DNA of 64,000 bases from the NCBI GenBank assembly GCA_945874895.1, contig CAMCIC010000005.1, positions 62,001 to 126,000 on the forward strand, given 5' to 3'. The notes beneath the pieces are model-generated. The model was not told the origin of the DNA and did not search any database. It was given only the letters and a program-made list of their open reading frames with translations. Each line of letters starts with the position of its first letter. Position 1 is the first letter of the stretch. A program made the translations under genes and the position numbers. The stretch comes from Akkermansia muciniphila (lineage in GTDB: Bacteria; Verrucomicrobiota; Verrucomicrobiia; Verrucomicrobiales; Akkermansiaceae). Below, one piece after another: positions 28,117 through 37,248 of this stretch.

Positions 28117-29517
28117 ATGATCACCTATCTTCCTGGCAAAGAACCTCACGCGCGCGAATACCGTCTGATTTTCAAAAACGTCGATCGTGCGGACTACGAT
28201 CCCTCCATCGATTGCTACCTGCGCAATGGCGGCTACGAGCAATTGAAAAAAGCCATCACCATGGCGCCAAAGGACATCACCGAGGAAGTGAAAAAATCCG
28301 GCCTGCGTGGTCGTGGCGGGGCTGGCTTCCCTACGGGCATGAAATGGACTTTCATCCCGCCCAATAACACCAAACCCGTGTATCTGATTTGCAACGGCGA
28401 TGAATCGGAACCGGGCACTTTCAAGGATCGCTACATCCTCCACCAGGATCCGCACCAACTGATCGAGGGCATGGTGATCTCGGCATTCGCCGTTGGCGCT
28501 CATACTGCCTACATTTATATTCGCGAGGAATTCCCCGCTGCGGCGCAAATCGTCGAAAATGCCATCGCCGAAGCTCGAGCGAAAAACTTCGTAGGTCCAA
28601 ATGTGTTGGGATCCGGTTTTGACTTGGAAATTTATGTGCACCGCGGGGCTGGAGCTTACATTTGCGGTGAGGAGACCGGTCTCATCGAATCACTCGAAGG
28701 CAAGCGCCCCTACCCTCGCATCAAGCCTCCTTATTTCCCTGCGGCTCTCGGGCTCTACATGTGTCCCACGATCGTGAACAATGTGGAATCGCTCTGCCAT
28801 GTGAAGCACATCATCGAACGTGGTGGTGACGAATACGCCAAATTGGGCGTAGCTCGCAATACCGGCACCCGTATTTTGTGCGTATCCGGCGATGTGAAAA
28901 ATCCGGGTTACTTCGAAGTTGAAGTCGGCAAACTGACCATGCGCGAACTTCTCTACGACGTTTGCGGCGGACCCAAAGACGGTCGCGAATTCAAAGCCGT
29001 GATTCCGGGTGGATCATCTTCCAAGATCCTTCGTTGCGATGAAACCTTTGCTCTGAAAAACCCCGATGGCACTTCCCGAGAACTCAGTTTCTGGGACATT
29101 CCTATGGACTTTGATAGCCTCGCCGCCTGCGGATCGATGGCTGGCTCCGGGGGCGTGATCGTCATCGATGACAGTCGCAAGATTTCCTGGGTACTGAACA
29201 ATCTCAACTCCTTCTACGCCCATGAATCTTGCGGTCAGTGTACACCCTGCCGCGAGGGGAGCATGTGGATGAAAAAAATCACCGACCGCCTCGTTAGCGG
29301 AGATGCTTCGCCCGAGGACATCAAGACTCTGGAGAGCGTGGCCTATCAGATCGATGGTCGCACCATCTGTGCCTTCGGCGAAGCCAGTTCCTGGCCCGTG
29401 GAAGCGATTGTAGCCAAATTCCGCGATGAATTGATCGCCGACACAGATCCGGCCAATGCGAACAAACCTCACAATCCCGAGGCCGAGGCTCAGCAGCGAT
29501 TTCTCATCGAAGCATAA
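28117..29517 (+). CDS. nuoF: NADH-quinone oxidoreductase subunit F
   Basis: NuoF binds NADH, FMN and cluster N3 and is the electron entry point of complex I. The 466-residue protein has the nucleotide and flavin motifs GRGGAGFPTGMKW and GAGAYICGEETGLIESLEG, and the [4Fe-4S] ligands C372, C375, C378 (CGQCTPC) with C418 (TICAFGEASSWP). It lies last in this cluster after the second toxin-antitoxin pair, and converges on the sulfatase gene with an 18-base gap. Confidence 0.96.
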   Translation: MITYLPGKEPHAREYRLIFKNVDRADYDPSIDCYLRNGGYEQLKKAITMAPKDITEEVKKSGLRGRGGAGFPTGMKWTFIPPNNTKPVYLICNGDESEPGTFKDRYILHQDPHQLIEGMVISAFAVGAHTAYIYIREEFPAAAQIVENAIAEARAKNFVGPNVLGSGFDLEIYVHRGAGAYICGEETGLIESLEGKRPYPRIKPPYFPAALGLYMCPTIVNNVESLCHVKHIIERGGDEYAKLGVARNTGTRILCVSGDVKNPGYFEVEVGKLTMRELLYDVCGGPKDGREFKAVIPGGSSSKILRCDETFALKNPDGTSRELSFWDIPMDFDSLAACGSMAGSGGVIVIDDSRKISWVLNNLNSFYAHESCGQCTPCREGSMWMKKITDRLVSGDASPEDIKTLESVAYQIDGRTICAFGEASSWPVEAIVAKFRDELIADTDPANANKPHNPEAEAQQRFLIEA

Positions 29518-29535
29518 CATCACCTTCCCTTTTCG

Positions 29536-31026
29536 TTAGGGGAACCGCAACGGAAACACGGGGTTATCGGAAATTTCCTTGATCAGGATTTTTTCGGCTT
29601 CGCGGATCAGGTCAGGTTTTTCCTGGGCAAGGTTTTTCGTTTCTCCGCGATCCTTGGTCACATCGTATACCTCCCAATCGCCAGGTTTTTTGGTATGCAA
29701 TCCACGTCGGAGCACTTTGTGATTCCCCATGCGCACCGCCACCTGTCCAGTGTATTCTGGGTAGGCCCAGATCATGGGCTTACGATTTTCGACTGTGGCT
29801 TGACCCGTCATAACGGGCCACAAGCTATCGCCATCAAGCCCGTCACGGGGCTTCAATGAACAGGCCTCGATCAAGGTAGGAAACCAATCGGCAAAGTAGC
29901 TGGGAGTCTCACTCTCGATTCCCGCTTTCACAGCTGATGGATAACGAACGATCATGGGCACGCGCAGTCCGCCTTCGTAAACGCTGCCCTTGAAGGCTTT
30001 CAAATCTCGTGTCGATTGAAAAAAGGCAGCATCCACACCACCGATGCCAAACTGAGGATCCTTTGCCATGTGGGTGGTTCCGTTATCGGAAGTAAATACG
30101 ATGAGCGTCTCATCGAGAATACCGGCTTGTCTCAGCTTCTCGACCACTTGGCCGACATGGCGATCGAGATCACTGATCATCGCTGCGTAGGCAGCCCGCG
30201 GGCGAGGATGCGGCAAATAACCGGATTGCCCGCGGTAAGGCTGATCGTCCCATTCTTTGGGGTATTGATCGACCGATGACAAAGGAGGATGCATGGCCAT
30301 GTGAGGCTCGATAAAAGGCAGAAAAAGGAAGAACTTTTCCTTTTGATGTTCGTCGATGAACTGCAATGCTTCCCGAAGGATCGATAAAGATGAGTAATTT
30401 TTTCCGATCCATTTTTCCGCCTTTACTTCACCCTTGACCAAAGAGTCATGTCCCGGAACGGGTATTTCATTGAGCAGCACTTGTTGATCGTTGCGCCAGA
30501 GAAATTTCGGATAGAAAGAGTGAGCGACTGCTTGGCAATTGTAGCCGTAGAAGAGATCGAATCCGTGGCGGTTGGGATCACCCGATGTGCCCACTGGTCC
30601 CAGCCCCCACTTGCCCATGGCGGCCGTGGCGTATCCCGATTCTTTGAAACTCTGGGACAGCAACCACGTATGAGCCTCGATTGGATGCTGACCTTCCTTG
30701 CACTGCGGCAAGGACAGCGATGCCTGTCGATTGCCTCGGATATCAGCGTGTCCCGTATGCTTGCCACTGAGCAAAACACAGCGTGACGGGGCACAGACGG
30801 GAGCGCCGGAATAATGCTGTGTGAAACGCATGCCTTCGCGCGCCAATTGATCGATGTGAGGCGTCTTGATTTTTTGCTGACCGTAGCATCCCAGCTCCCC
30901 CCAGCCCAAATCATCGGCAAGGATGAACACCACATGGCGAGGCGCAGCAACTGCCCATGCGCCCGAGATCCACAGCCACGTCACGATGAAAAGGCAACGA
31001 ACAAGTCGATTGAAGTTCGGCATCAT
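29536..31026 (-). CDS. Secreted formylglycine-dependent sulfatase
   Basis: The 496-residue protein is an arylsulfatase-type hydrolase of sulfate esters. An N-terminal signal peptide (about residues 8-28, ending AWAVAA) indicates export. The catalytic Cys78 in CAPSRCVLLSG is the site converted to formylglycine; metal ligands lie in ILADDLGWGELG (35-46) and FTSDNGTTH. The C-terminal DVTKDRGETKNLA is typical of the family. ATG 31026 is chosen with 31023 and 31038 as near alternatives. Verrucomicrobia and planctomycetes use such enzymes on sulfated polysaccharides; the substrate here is unknown. Confidence 0.88.
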   Translation of the reverse strand: MMPNFNRLVRCLFIVTWLWISGAWAVAAPRHVVFILADDLGWGELGCYGQQKIKTPHIDQLAREGMRFTQHYSGAPVCAPSRCVLLSGKHTGHADIRGNRQASLSLPQCKEGQHPIEAHTWLLSQSFKESGYATAAMGKWGLGPVGTSGDPNRHGFDLFYGYNCQAVAHSFYPKFLWRNDQQVLLNEIPVPGHDSLVKGEVKAEKWIGKNYSSLSILREALQFIDEHQKEKFFLFLPFIEPHMAMHPPLSSVDQYPKEWDDQPYRGQSGYLPHPRPRAAYAAMISDLDRHVGQVVEKLRQAGILDETLIVFTSDNGTTHMAKDPQFGIGGVDAAFFQSTRDLKAFKGSVYEGGLRVPMIVRYPSAVKAGIESETPSYFADWFPTLIEACSLKPRDGLDGDSLWPVMTGQATVENRKPMIWAYPEYTGQVAVRMGNHKVLRRGLHTKKPGDWEVYDVTKDRGETKNLAQEKPDLIREAEKILIKEISDNPVFPLRFP

Positions 31027-31097
31027 GCGTGACTCCATCGTTTCGGCATTCGAGGCGCAAGGAAAAAATCCAACTGGAAAAATGCGTATGCCATCCT

Positions 31098-32573
31098 TCA
31101 ACTCGTCTGCCATTCCAGGATGGCGGAACCGATGCAGTCAAAAAGATCGGTAGCAAGCAGTGCGTGCGCCGAGGAAAATTTTCGCACCACAGCCAACTCT
31201 GCTGCGCGTCCACAGATCCAAGATCCTGCACAGGCGGCCGTCACGGGCAAGATGCCTTGAGCCAGTAGGCCCGCGATGACTCCTGAAAGGACATCCCCCA
31301 TGCCCGCGGTTGCCATGCCGGCGTGGCCTGTGGAATTGTGATAAAGCGGACCGCCCCGCTGTTGCACTAAGGTTCTCGCTCCTTTCAGCAAAAGAATCGA
31401 TGGGTGGCATTGCGTAAAGTGGTCGCATGCCTCTTCTCTTGAACAAGCGGCGGAATTAGGAGCCAAACGCAAAAACTCTCCAGGATGAGGGGTAATCACG
31501 TGGTGCTCCCGCAAGCAGTGATGTCCATGAAAAAGGGCGATCGCATTGAGTGCATCCGCATCCACCACGCTGGGTGTTTGGGACGAAGTGAGAAGCGCCG
31601 ACATCAGTTGAAACTCCGTCTCATCCATGGGACCCAGACCTGGGCCCACGACAAGAGCATCAGCTTTTTCAATGACGATCTCCGCCCAATTCTGGTAGCC
31701 ACGAACCATCAGCTCGGGAGTAGCACGAGCCAAGACGGCCCCAAGAATTTCCTGCTTCACCCAAAGCGTCACGAGTCCAGCACCGGCGCGCAATGCGGCA
31801 GTGGCACACAACAAGGAGGCTCCCTCCATGCCGACTGATCCTGCCACCACGGAAACGCGACCCGCATTGCCCTTATGGAAATCATGGGGGCGAAGCGGCA
31901 GAGAAGCAGGAAAGCTCGCCGGAACGATCAAGCGCCTCTGAGGGTTTCCCACCTCTGCCGGAACTTTTCCCAAATCAATCGCTTCCAATCGTCCCACGCA
32001 ATTGACAGCTTGAGCTGCTAGCAATCCATTTTTGGGAGCCCCAATCAAAAACGTATAATCGGCTACCACCGTGTCATCGCCAGGATTTCCGGTATCAGCA
32101 TCGAGCCCCGTGGGAAGATCGAGTGCCACAACGGGAGATGCTTGATGCAGTCGACGTTCACGTAGCCTACGCACCGCGCCAAGAATAGGCTCACGCAAAT
32201 CACCACGAGCGCCGATGCCCAGCAGAGCATCTACGATCACAACTGGCTCTTGGGCTTTTCTTGGAGTTTCAGGAACCGCCTCTAGGGCGCGGAACTGCTG
32301 TCGAGTTAGCGTTGCCCATTCCATCTCAGGGAAAACGGCATCGATCTCCAAGCGCCACCCCCAAGAACGCAAATGTTTGGCGGCGCAGAGGGCGTCTCCG
32401 GCATTGTGGCCTTTGCCAAGAAACAAAACGAGCAACCCTGGCTGGGGAAAAAACTTCTGGATCGAGCAGGCGATCCCCCAGCCTGCTTGTTCCATCAAAG
32501 CGGATGCATCGCTGCCTTGCGCGAACCAGGCCCGCTCCAAGTGTAGCATCTCTCTCACAGAAACGGCATTCAT
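31098..32573 (-). CDS. nnr: Bifunctional NAD(P)H-hydrate epimerase / ADP-dependent dehydratase
   Basis: This enzyme repairs hydrated NADH and NADPH. The N-terminal YjeF epimerase domain (about 1-215) shows GKGHNAGDAL (near 53-62) and VDALLGIGARGDLR. The C-terminal ribokinase-like dehydratase domain (about 225-490) has HKGNAGRVSVVAGS, VVGPGLG, VDADALNA and GMATAGMGDVLSG with the catalytic Asp. At 491 residues the fusion has the usual length. It lies between the DUF1501 gene (43 bases upstream) and the sulfatase on the same strand. Confidence 0.92.
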   Translation of the reverse strand: MNAVSVREMLHLERAWFAQGSDASALMEQAGWGIACSIQKFFPQPGLLVLFLGKGHNAGDALCAAKHLRSWGWRLEIDAVFPEMEWATLTRQQFRALEAVPETPRKAQEPVVIVDALLGIGARGDLREPILGAVRRLRERRLHQASPVVALDLPTGLDADTGNPGDDTVVADYTFLIGAPKNGLLAAQAVNCVGRLEAIDLGKVPAEVGNPQRRLIVPASFPASLPLRPHDFHKGNAGRVSVVAGSVGMEGASLLCATAALRAGAGLVTLWVKQEILGAVLARATPELMVRGYQNWAEIVIEKADALVVGPGLGPMDETEFQLMSALLTSSQTPSVVDADALNAIALFHGHHCLREHHVITPHPGEFLRLAPNSAACSREEACDHFTQCHPSILLLKGARTLVQQRGGPLYHNSTGHAGMATAGMGDVLSGVIAGLLAQGILPVTAACAGSWICGRAAELAVVRKFSSAHALLATDLFDCIGSAILEWQTS

Positions 32574-32616
32574 GTCGCCATGTTGGAGATTTTCTTCTAA
32601 CAGACAACTCGAAAAC

Positions 32617-34080
32617 TCAGGTCATCACAGCCGATACCACTTTGCCGTGAACATCGGTCAGTCGGAAGTTCCGCCCCTGATAGCGGAAAGTCAATTTTTC
32701 ATGGTGGATGCCCAGCATGTGCAGGAGTGTGGCCTGCATGTCATGAACATGCACTGGATCTTGTGTGATGTGATAGGCGAAATCATCAGTCTGACCGTGA
32801 CTGTAGCCGGGCTTAAATCCACCACCTGCGCCCCAGATGGTGAAGCCGACACCGAAGTGATCCCGACCATGGGCTCGCGGATTATTGATATCCCCTTGGA
32901 CAAACACCGTGCGCCCGAATTCGCTGACCCACAGCACGATGGTGTCCTCCAGCATTCCACGTTGTTTCAAGTCCCTTACCAAAGCCGCCGCTGGTTGATC
33001 CGTATCGCGACATTGGTTCTCCAATTGATAGGTAAGATTTTTATGCTGATCCCACCCCGCATGCATCAACTGAACAAATCGGGTGCCGCGTTCCACCAGT
33101 TTTCTCGCCAGCAAGCAATGCCTCGCAAAAGAACCGTGCCGATGCACATCTGGGCCATACATAGCGAGAGTCTCCGCACTCTCTTTTGACAAGTCCGTGA
33201 GTTCCGGCACGCTCATTTGCATGCGATAGGCCATTTCATACTGGGAGATTCTGGTATCGATTTCCGGATCGCCATAGCGCTCAAGGTGATGCTGATTGAT
33301 GGCGGCGAGATCATCGAGGGCGCTACGTCGCAGGCCACGATCGATGCCTGCGGGATTGTTGAGATACAAGACGGGATCACCTTCACTGCGAAAACGAACT
33401 CCTTGGTACTTGGTGGGTAAAAAACCACTTCCCCAATAGTAGTCGAAGAACAACTGACCGCAGGTTTTTTCCTTATCCGAGGATGTCATTACCACAAAAG
33501 ACGGAAGATCTTGGGACAAACAACCGAGACCATAGGTGCCCCATGCACCCAAACTGGGTCGGCCAGGGACTTGGCTTCCCGTGAGAAAGAAAGTCACACC
33601 GGGGGCGTGATTGACAGCCTCGGTATGCATCGAATCGATAAAACAAAGATCATCGGCGATGGAACCCGTGTGTGGCAACAATTCGGATAACATACGTCCG
33701 CATTGACCGAACCTTTGAAATGGCTTCAGTGCAGGCAGAATGGGAAACTTGCCCTGAGAAGCCGTCATGGTGGATAGCCGAGTGCTCCCTCTCACCGAAG
33801 CAGGCACTTCGCTAAGACGCAGTTTTTCGAGTCCCGGTTTATGCTGAAAAAGATCGAGTTGCGATGGTCCTCCACCTTGCCAGAGCAAGATCACATTTTT
33901 AGCCTTGGGCCGCACATGTGGAAGCCCGACCAAGGGGTTCATGTTCACCGCAGGACCGGCAAACAACTCACGGTTGAGCAAGGACGCCAAAGCAACAGTG
34001 CCGATTCCCGTGGCGGACTTACCGAAGAGCTGCCGACGAGTGATGAGTTGTTGGTGGCGTTGGAATGGATCGAGATTCAT
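32617..34080 (-). CDS. DUF1501 family exported protein (sulfatase-fold)
   Basis: The 487-residue protein belongs to DUF1501, a family abundant in planctomycetes and Verrucomicrobia and related to the alkaline phosphatase/sulfatase fold. The N-terminus has a Tat-like signal (TRRQLFGKS around residue 14, then a hydrophobic stretch). WQGGGPSQLDLF, HTEAVNHAPG, WGTYGLG, LVERGTRFVQLMHAGWDQH and VLWVSEFGRT are the conserved blocks. The ATG at 34080 overlaps the stop of the upstream DUF1553 gene as ATGA, so the two are translated together. Confidence 0.9.
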   Translation of the reverse strand: MNLDPFQRHQQLITRRQLFGKSATGIGTVALASLLNRELFAGPAVNMNPLVGLPHVRPKAKNVILLWQGGGPSQLDLFQHKPGLEKLRLSEVPASVRGSTRLSTMTASQGKFPILPALKPFQRFGQCGRMLSELLPHTGSIADDLCFIDSMHTEAVNHAPGVTFFLTGSQVPGRPSLGAWGTYGLGCLSQDLPSFVVMTSSDKEKTCGQLFFDYYWGSGFLPTKYQGVRFRSEGDPVLYLNNPAGIDRGLRRSALDDLAAINQHHLERYGDPEIDTRISQYEMAYRMQMSVPELTDLSKESAETLAMYGPDVHRHGSFARHCLLARKLVERGTRFVQLMHAGWDQHKNLTYQLENQCRDTDQPAAALVRDLKQRGMLEDTIVLWVSEFGRTVFVQGDINNPRAHGRDHFGVGFTIWGAGGGFKPGYSHGQTDDFAYHITQDPVHVHDMQATLLHMLGIHHEKLTFRYQGRNFRLTDVHGKVVSAVMT

Positions 34081-37000
34081 TGTCGTGTGATAGCTTCGTC
34101 CGAATTGTAAATCGTAAGGCAGAGATGAGTGAGCGCAGCATGCCGTGTGACATCGAGCTTGGCATCGCGGGATGTGGCTCCATTGCCCAACAACTCGCGA
34201 GCAGCGCTGGGATGGTGCTGAAAATGAAGCAGAGATTTGTCCCAAGCACGGAGCAGCAGTCCTTGTTCGGTGGCGTCAGGAGCTCGCATGCAAACGCGAG
34301 CGAAAGCCTGATCGAGCCATGCTGGGACATCACCGCCGCCCTGCATGATCAACTGAGCCAACGCGCGGGAGGCCTCGACCCAAGTGGTATCGTTCATCAT
34401 CGTAAGGGCGTGCAAAGGCGTGCTGGTCAAATTCATTTTTACTTCGCAAGTGCGTCGAGCTGCCGTATCAAACATGTTTCCTGGAGCCACCGTGCGACGC
34501 CAAAAGGTATAAATGCCGCGGCGGTGAAGATCGTCGCCCATCGACAACGGGTAGGTGAAATCGCGTTCCTTGGTGATGCTCAATCCGTCCCATATGCTGG
34601 CAGGTTGATACGGATACACAGGTTTGCCATAGAGCTTCGTTTTCAGCAGACCACTGGTATGCAATGCATAGTCGCGCAACAATAATGACGGCATACGAAA
34701 CCGACTTGCTCTCGCGTAAAGCTTATTTTCTGGATCATTTTGCCATGCTTGATCGGTAATGCGGGAGCTCTGCCGATAGGTGGCACTAGTAACGATCAGT
34801 CGATGCATGTGCTTCATGTTCCAACCACTCTCACGAAACTCCACGGCCAACCAATCGAGCAATTCGGGATGGGTAGGCAAATCACCCCCAAGGCCGAAAT
34901 TTTCTGCAGATTTGACAATTCCCTTACCGAAGTAGATCTGCCAGATGCGATTCATCTGCACGCGGGCTGTGAGCGGGTTTTGTGGACTCATAATCCAGCG
35001 AGCCAATCCGAGACGATTTTTCGGTTGATCCGCAGCCATCGGCGGCAATACCGCTGGCGTGTTGCTAAAAACTTCTTCTTTGGGGTTTTCGTAACTGCCG
35101 CGATCATAGATGTAGGTTTTGCGCGGCATTCCATCTGACATCACCATCACACGAGGTAATTCGTTTTTGCGGCGATCGATTTCATTCTGGCCTTGTCGCA
35201 ACTGTTGCTGTGTCTCCACCACATGGGGATGAAGGTTGCTGAGAAAATCGGAAATTTTTTTCGATTCCTCAGCATTGCGTTCGGCAGGATCCTTTTTGAT
35301 AAGCACCACCCATTCCTTGGGCAATTTGGCCCTCGTAACGGGTGCTATGCCTGATGTCAATGAGATTCGAAAGCGACCAAACAGATGGGCGATGTGCCTC
35401 GATTGAAAGGACATCACCAAACGCAGCGACCGGGATGACGCCGTCACGGGTTGGCGAAATTCCATCGCCAGAAAATGTGGAGATTTCACGTCGGGAAAAA
35501 ATGCCCATCCCGTGTTCGGATCATCATCAAGGATCGCCTCAGGAGAAAATCCACCTTGGCTGTAATCCGCCATCATTTGCGATATCGGCACATCTTTGCC
35601 ACCTTGCGAAACCGTCAATTGGCTTAGCACGGCATTTCCGCTCTCCGCGCGACCCGATCCACCCTGCGGAAAACGCGCATCTGGGATGAGATCTATGCGC
35701 AACCCAGTTGCGACTTCGGCAGGGATGGGAAGATCGATGAAGTAGTTCGATTTTGCCGATGGATGCCCCATAGACAAGATGGATCGATCATCCTGCAACT
35801 GCAGCACGACTCCATCGGTGGCCTCAAGCCCAGCGGGTGTTACTGGATTCCAGACGACCTGCTCCACCGACTGCAAGGCTTTTTCCATCTCGATCATGGA
35901 AGAGAGAAATTCAGGGGTTTTCCTCCATGCATCAAAACGGGATTGCATCTCTTGTTGACGATCTTGAAGTGCCTGCAGAGTCTTCTTCTCTTGCTCGGAA
36001 CCGGCATAGATCCAAGGATCAGCAATCCGGTATGGGCCGCTCCCTCCAGGCACGCCCTTTTCCGGCACTTGATTGAAAAAAGCCATCATCGAGTAATAGT
36101 CTCTCTGACTGAGAGGATCATACTTGTGATCGTGACATTGCGCACAGGCCAAGGTAAGACCTAACCAGTTGGTAGCCGTGACATCAACACGATCAAACAG
36201 TAGGATGTTTCGTTGCTCCTCCGCGATGGCACCGCCCTCACCGTTGAGCATCTGACATCGATGAAAACCGGTTGCTACCTTTTGTGAAAGTTCGCTTCCT
36301 GGCAGCAAATCTCCCGCCAATTGCTCGATGGTGAATTGATCGAAAGGCATGTTCTCATTGAGGGCCTTGATCACCCAATCACGCCAAACATATTGATGGG
36401 TGTCTCCGTCTTGTTGGAACCCATTGCTATCGGCATAACGCGCGGCATCGAGCCATGGCAAAGCCATTCTCTCCCCGTAATGTGGGCTGGCCAGTAAACG
36501 GTCCACCGCTCTCTCGTAAGCATCCACCGATGGATCCTTGAGAAAATCCCGCAATTCCTCGGGAGTGGGAGGAAGTCCGATCAGGTCGATGGATAGTCGG
36601 CGCAACAAGGTGGCGCGGTCCGCCTCTGGCGAAGGTCGCAGGCCTTCTTTTTCGAGTCGCTCGACAATGAACCAATCGATGGGATTTTTCCCCCATCCAG
36701 GTGAACCTAAAGACGGCAAGCTTGGTCGCTTGGGAACTTGATAAGACCAATGCACCTCATAGACCGCTCCCTCGTTGATCCAGCGACGGAGCATTTTCTC
36801 TTCAGTTGGCGAAATGGCATGAATCGCTTCGGGAGGAGGCATCATTTCATCAGGATCCTCACTCTTGATGCGCCAGATCACAGCACTAGCATCCGCATTT
36901 CCGGGAATGATCGCTCTTTCTTTGCGCGATGGATCGGTAGCCCCCTCGTAAGTGTCGAGCCGCAGCTCCGCTTTGCGCGTTTTGGCATCAAAACCATGAC

Positions 37001-37121
37001 AACTGAAACATTTTTCACTCAGGATGGGGCGTATATCAAAATTGTATGACAAGCGCTGCGCCAAGCATGACGAGGTCAGCTCTAGAAAAAACAGAATCGC
37101 AGTCAAGGATGAGAATTTCAT
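34077..37121 (-). CDS. PSD1/DUF1549/DUF1553 protein with c-type haem motif
   Basis: This 1014-residue exported protein has a signal peptide (1-21), an N-terminal planctomycete cytochrome c domain with a haem-binding CFSCH (C38, C41, H42) and MMPP as possible distal ligand, a DUF1549 domain (about 145-345) with a second CxxCH in CAQCHDHKYDP, a middle region (420-620) that looks like a carbohydrate-binding or beta-sandwich module, and a C-terminal DUF1553 domain (about 690-960) starting NRLGLARWIMSPQNP. Such proteins occur with DUF1501 partners and their reaction is unknown, probably polysaccharide processing. It is divergent from acs. Confidence 0.9.
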   Translation of the reverse strand: MKFSSLTAILFFLELTSSCLAQRLSYNFDIRPILSEKCFSCHGFDAKTRKAELRLDTYEGATDPSRKERAIIPGNADASAVIWRIKSEDPDEMMPPPEAIHAISPTEEKMLRRWINEGAVYEVHWSYQVPKRPSLPSLGSPGWGKNPIDWFIVERLEKEGLRPSPEADRATLLRRLSIDLIGLPPTPEELRDFLKDPSVDAYERAVDRLLASPHYGERMALPWLDAARYADSNGFQQDGDTHQYVWRDWVIKALNENMPFDQFTIEQLAGDLLPGSELSQKVATGFHRCQMLNGEGGAIAEEQRNILLFDRVDVTATNWLGLTLACAQCHDHKYDPLSQRDYYSMMAFFNQVPEKGVPGGSGPYRIADPWIYAGSEQEKKTLQALQDRQQEMQSRFDAWRKTPEFLSSMIEMEKALQSVEQVVWNPVTPAGLEATDGVVLQLQDDRSILSMGHPSAKSNYFIDLPIPAEVATGLRIDLIPDARFPQGGSGRAESGNAVLSQLTVSQGGKDVPISQMMADYSQGGFSPEAILDDDPNTGWAFFPDVKSPHFLAMEFRQPVTASSRSLRLVMSFQSRHIAHLFGRFRISLTSGIAPVTRAKLPKEWVVLIKKDPAERNAEESKKISDFLSNLHPHVVETQQQLRQGQNEIDRRKNELPRVMVMSDGMPRKTYIYDRGSYENPKEEVFSNTPAVLPPMAADQPKNRLGLARWIMSPQNPLTARVQMNRIWQIYFGKGIVKSAENFGLGGDLPTHPELLDWLAVEFRESGWNMKHMHRLIVTSATYRQSSRITDQAWQNDPENKLYARASRFRMPSLLLRDYALHTSGLLKTKLYGKPVYPYQPASIWDGLSITKERDFTYPLSMGDDLHRRGIYTFWRRTVAPGNMFDTAARRTCEVKMNLTSTPLHALTMMNDTTWVEASRALAQLIMQGGGDVPAWLDQAFARVCMRAPDATEQGLLLRAWDKSLLHFQHHPSAARELLGNGATSRDAKLDVTRHAALTHLCLTIYNSDEAITRQ

Positions 37122-37193
37122 AACGCAGAAGCGGAGGAAGCAACCATTCAGACCATACGAAACAAGTCCGACAAAACAATCGTCAATTTGGCA

Positions 37194-37222
37194 TTTACGT
37201 TGAAGCTGAAATGGCGTATGGT
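37194..37222 (+). promoter_or_regulatory. Candidate acs promoter
   Basis: TTTACG (37194-37199) and TATGGT (37217-37222) are 17 bases apart. Transcription would start near 37229, 20 bases before the acs ATG. A matching TATGGT sits on the other strand at 37152-37157 in front of the DUF1553 gene, so the spacer probably holds two divergent promoters. Confidence 0.45.
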
Positions 37223-37248
37223 GTCACCGCACTTTGATTCAAGCCCAA

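Noticed and set aside
24821-28117. Mobile element carrying the toxin-antitoxin cassettes into the nuo locus
   Set aside because: No transposase, integrase, terminal repeat or target duplication was seen around either cassette.
32215-33189. 324-residue plus-strand frame
   Set aside because: It crosses two real minus-strand genes (nnr and DUF1501), which proves it is not coding.
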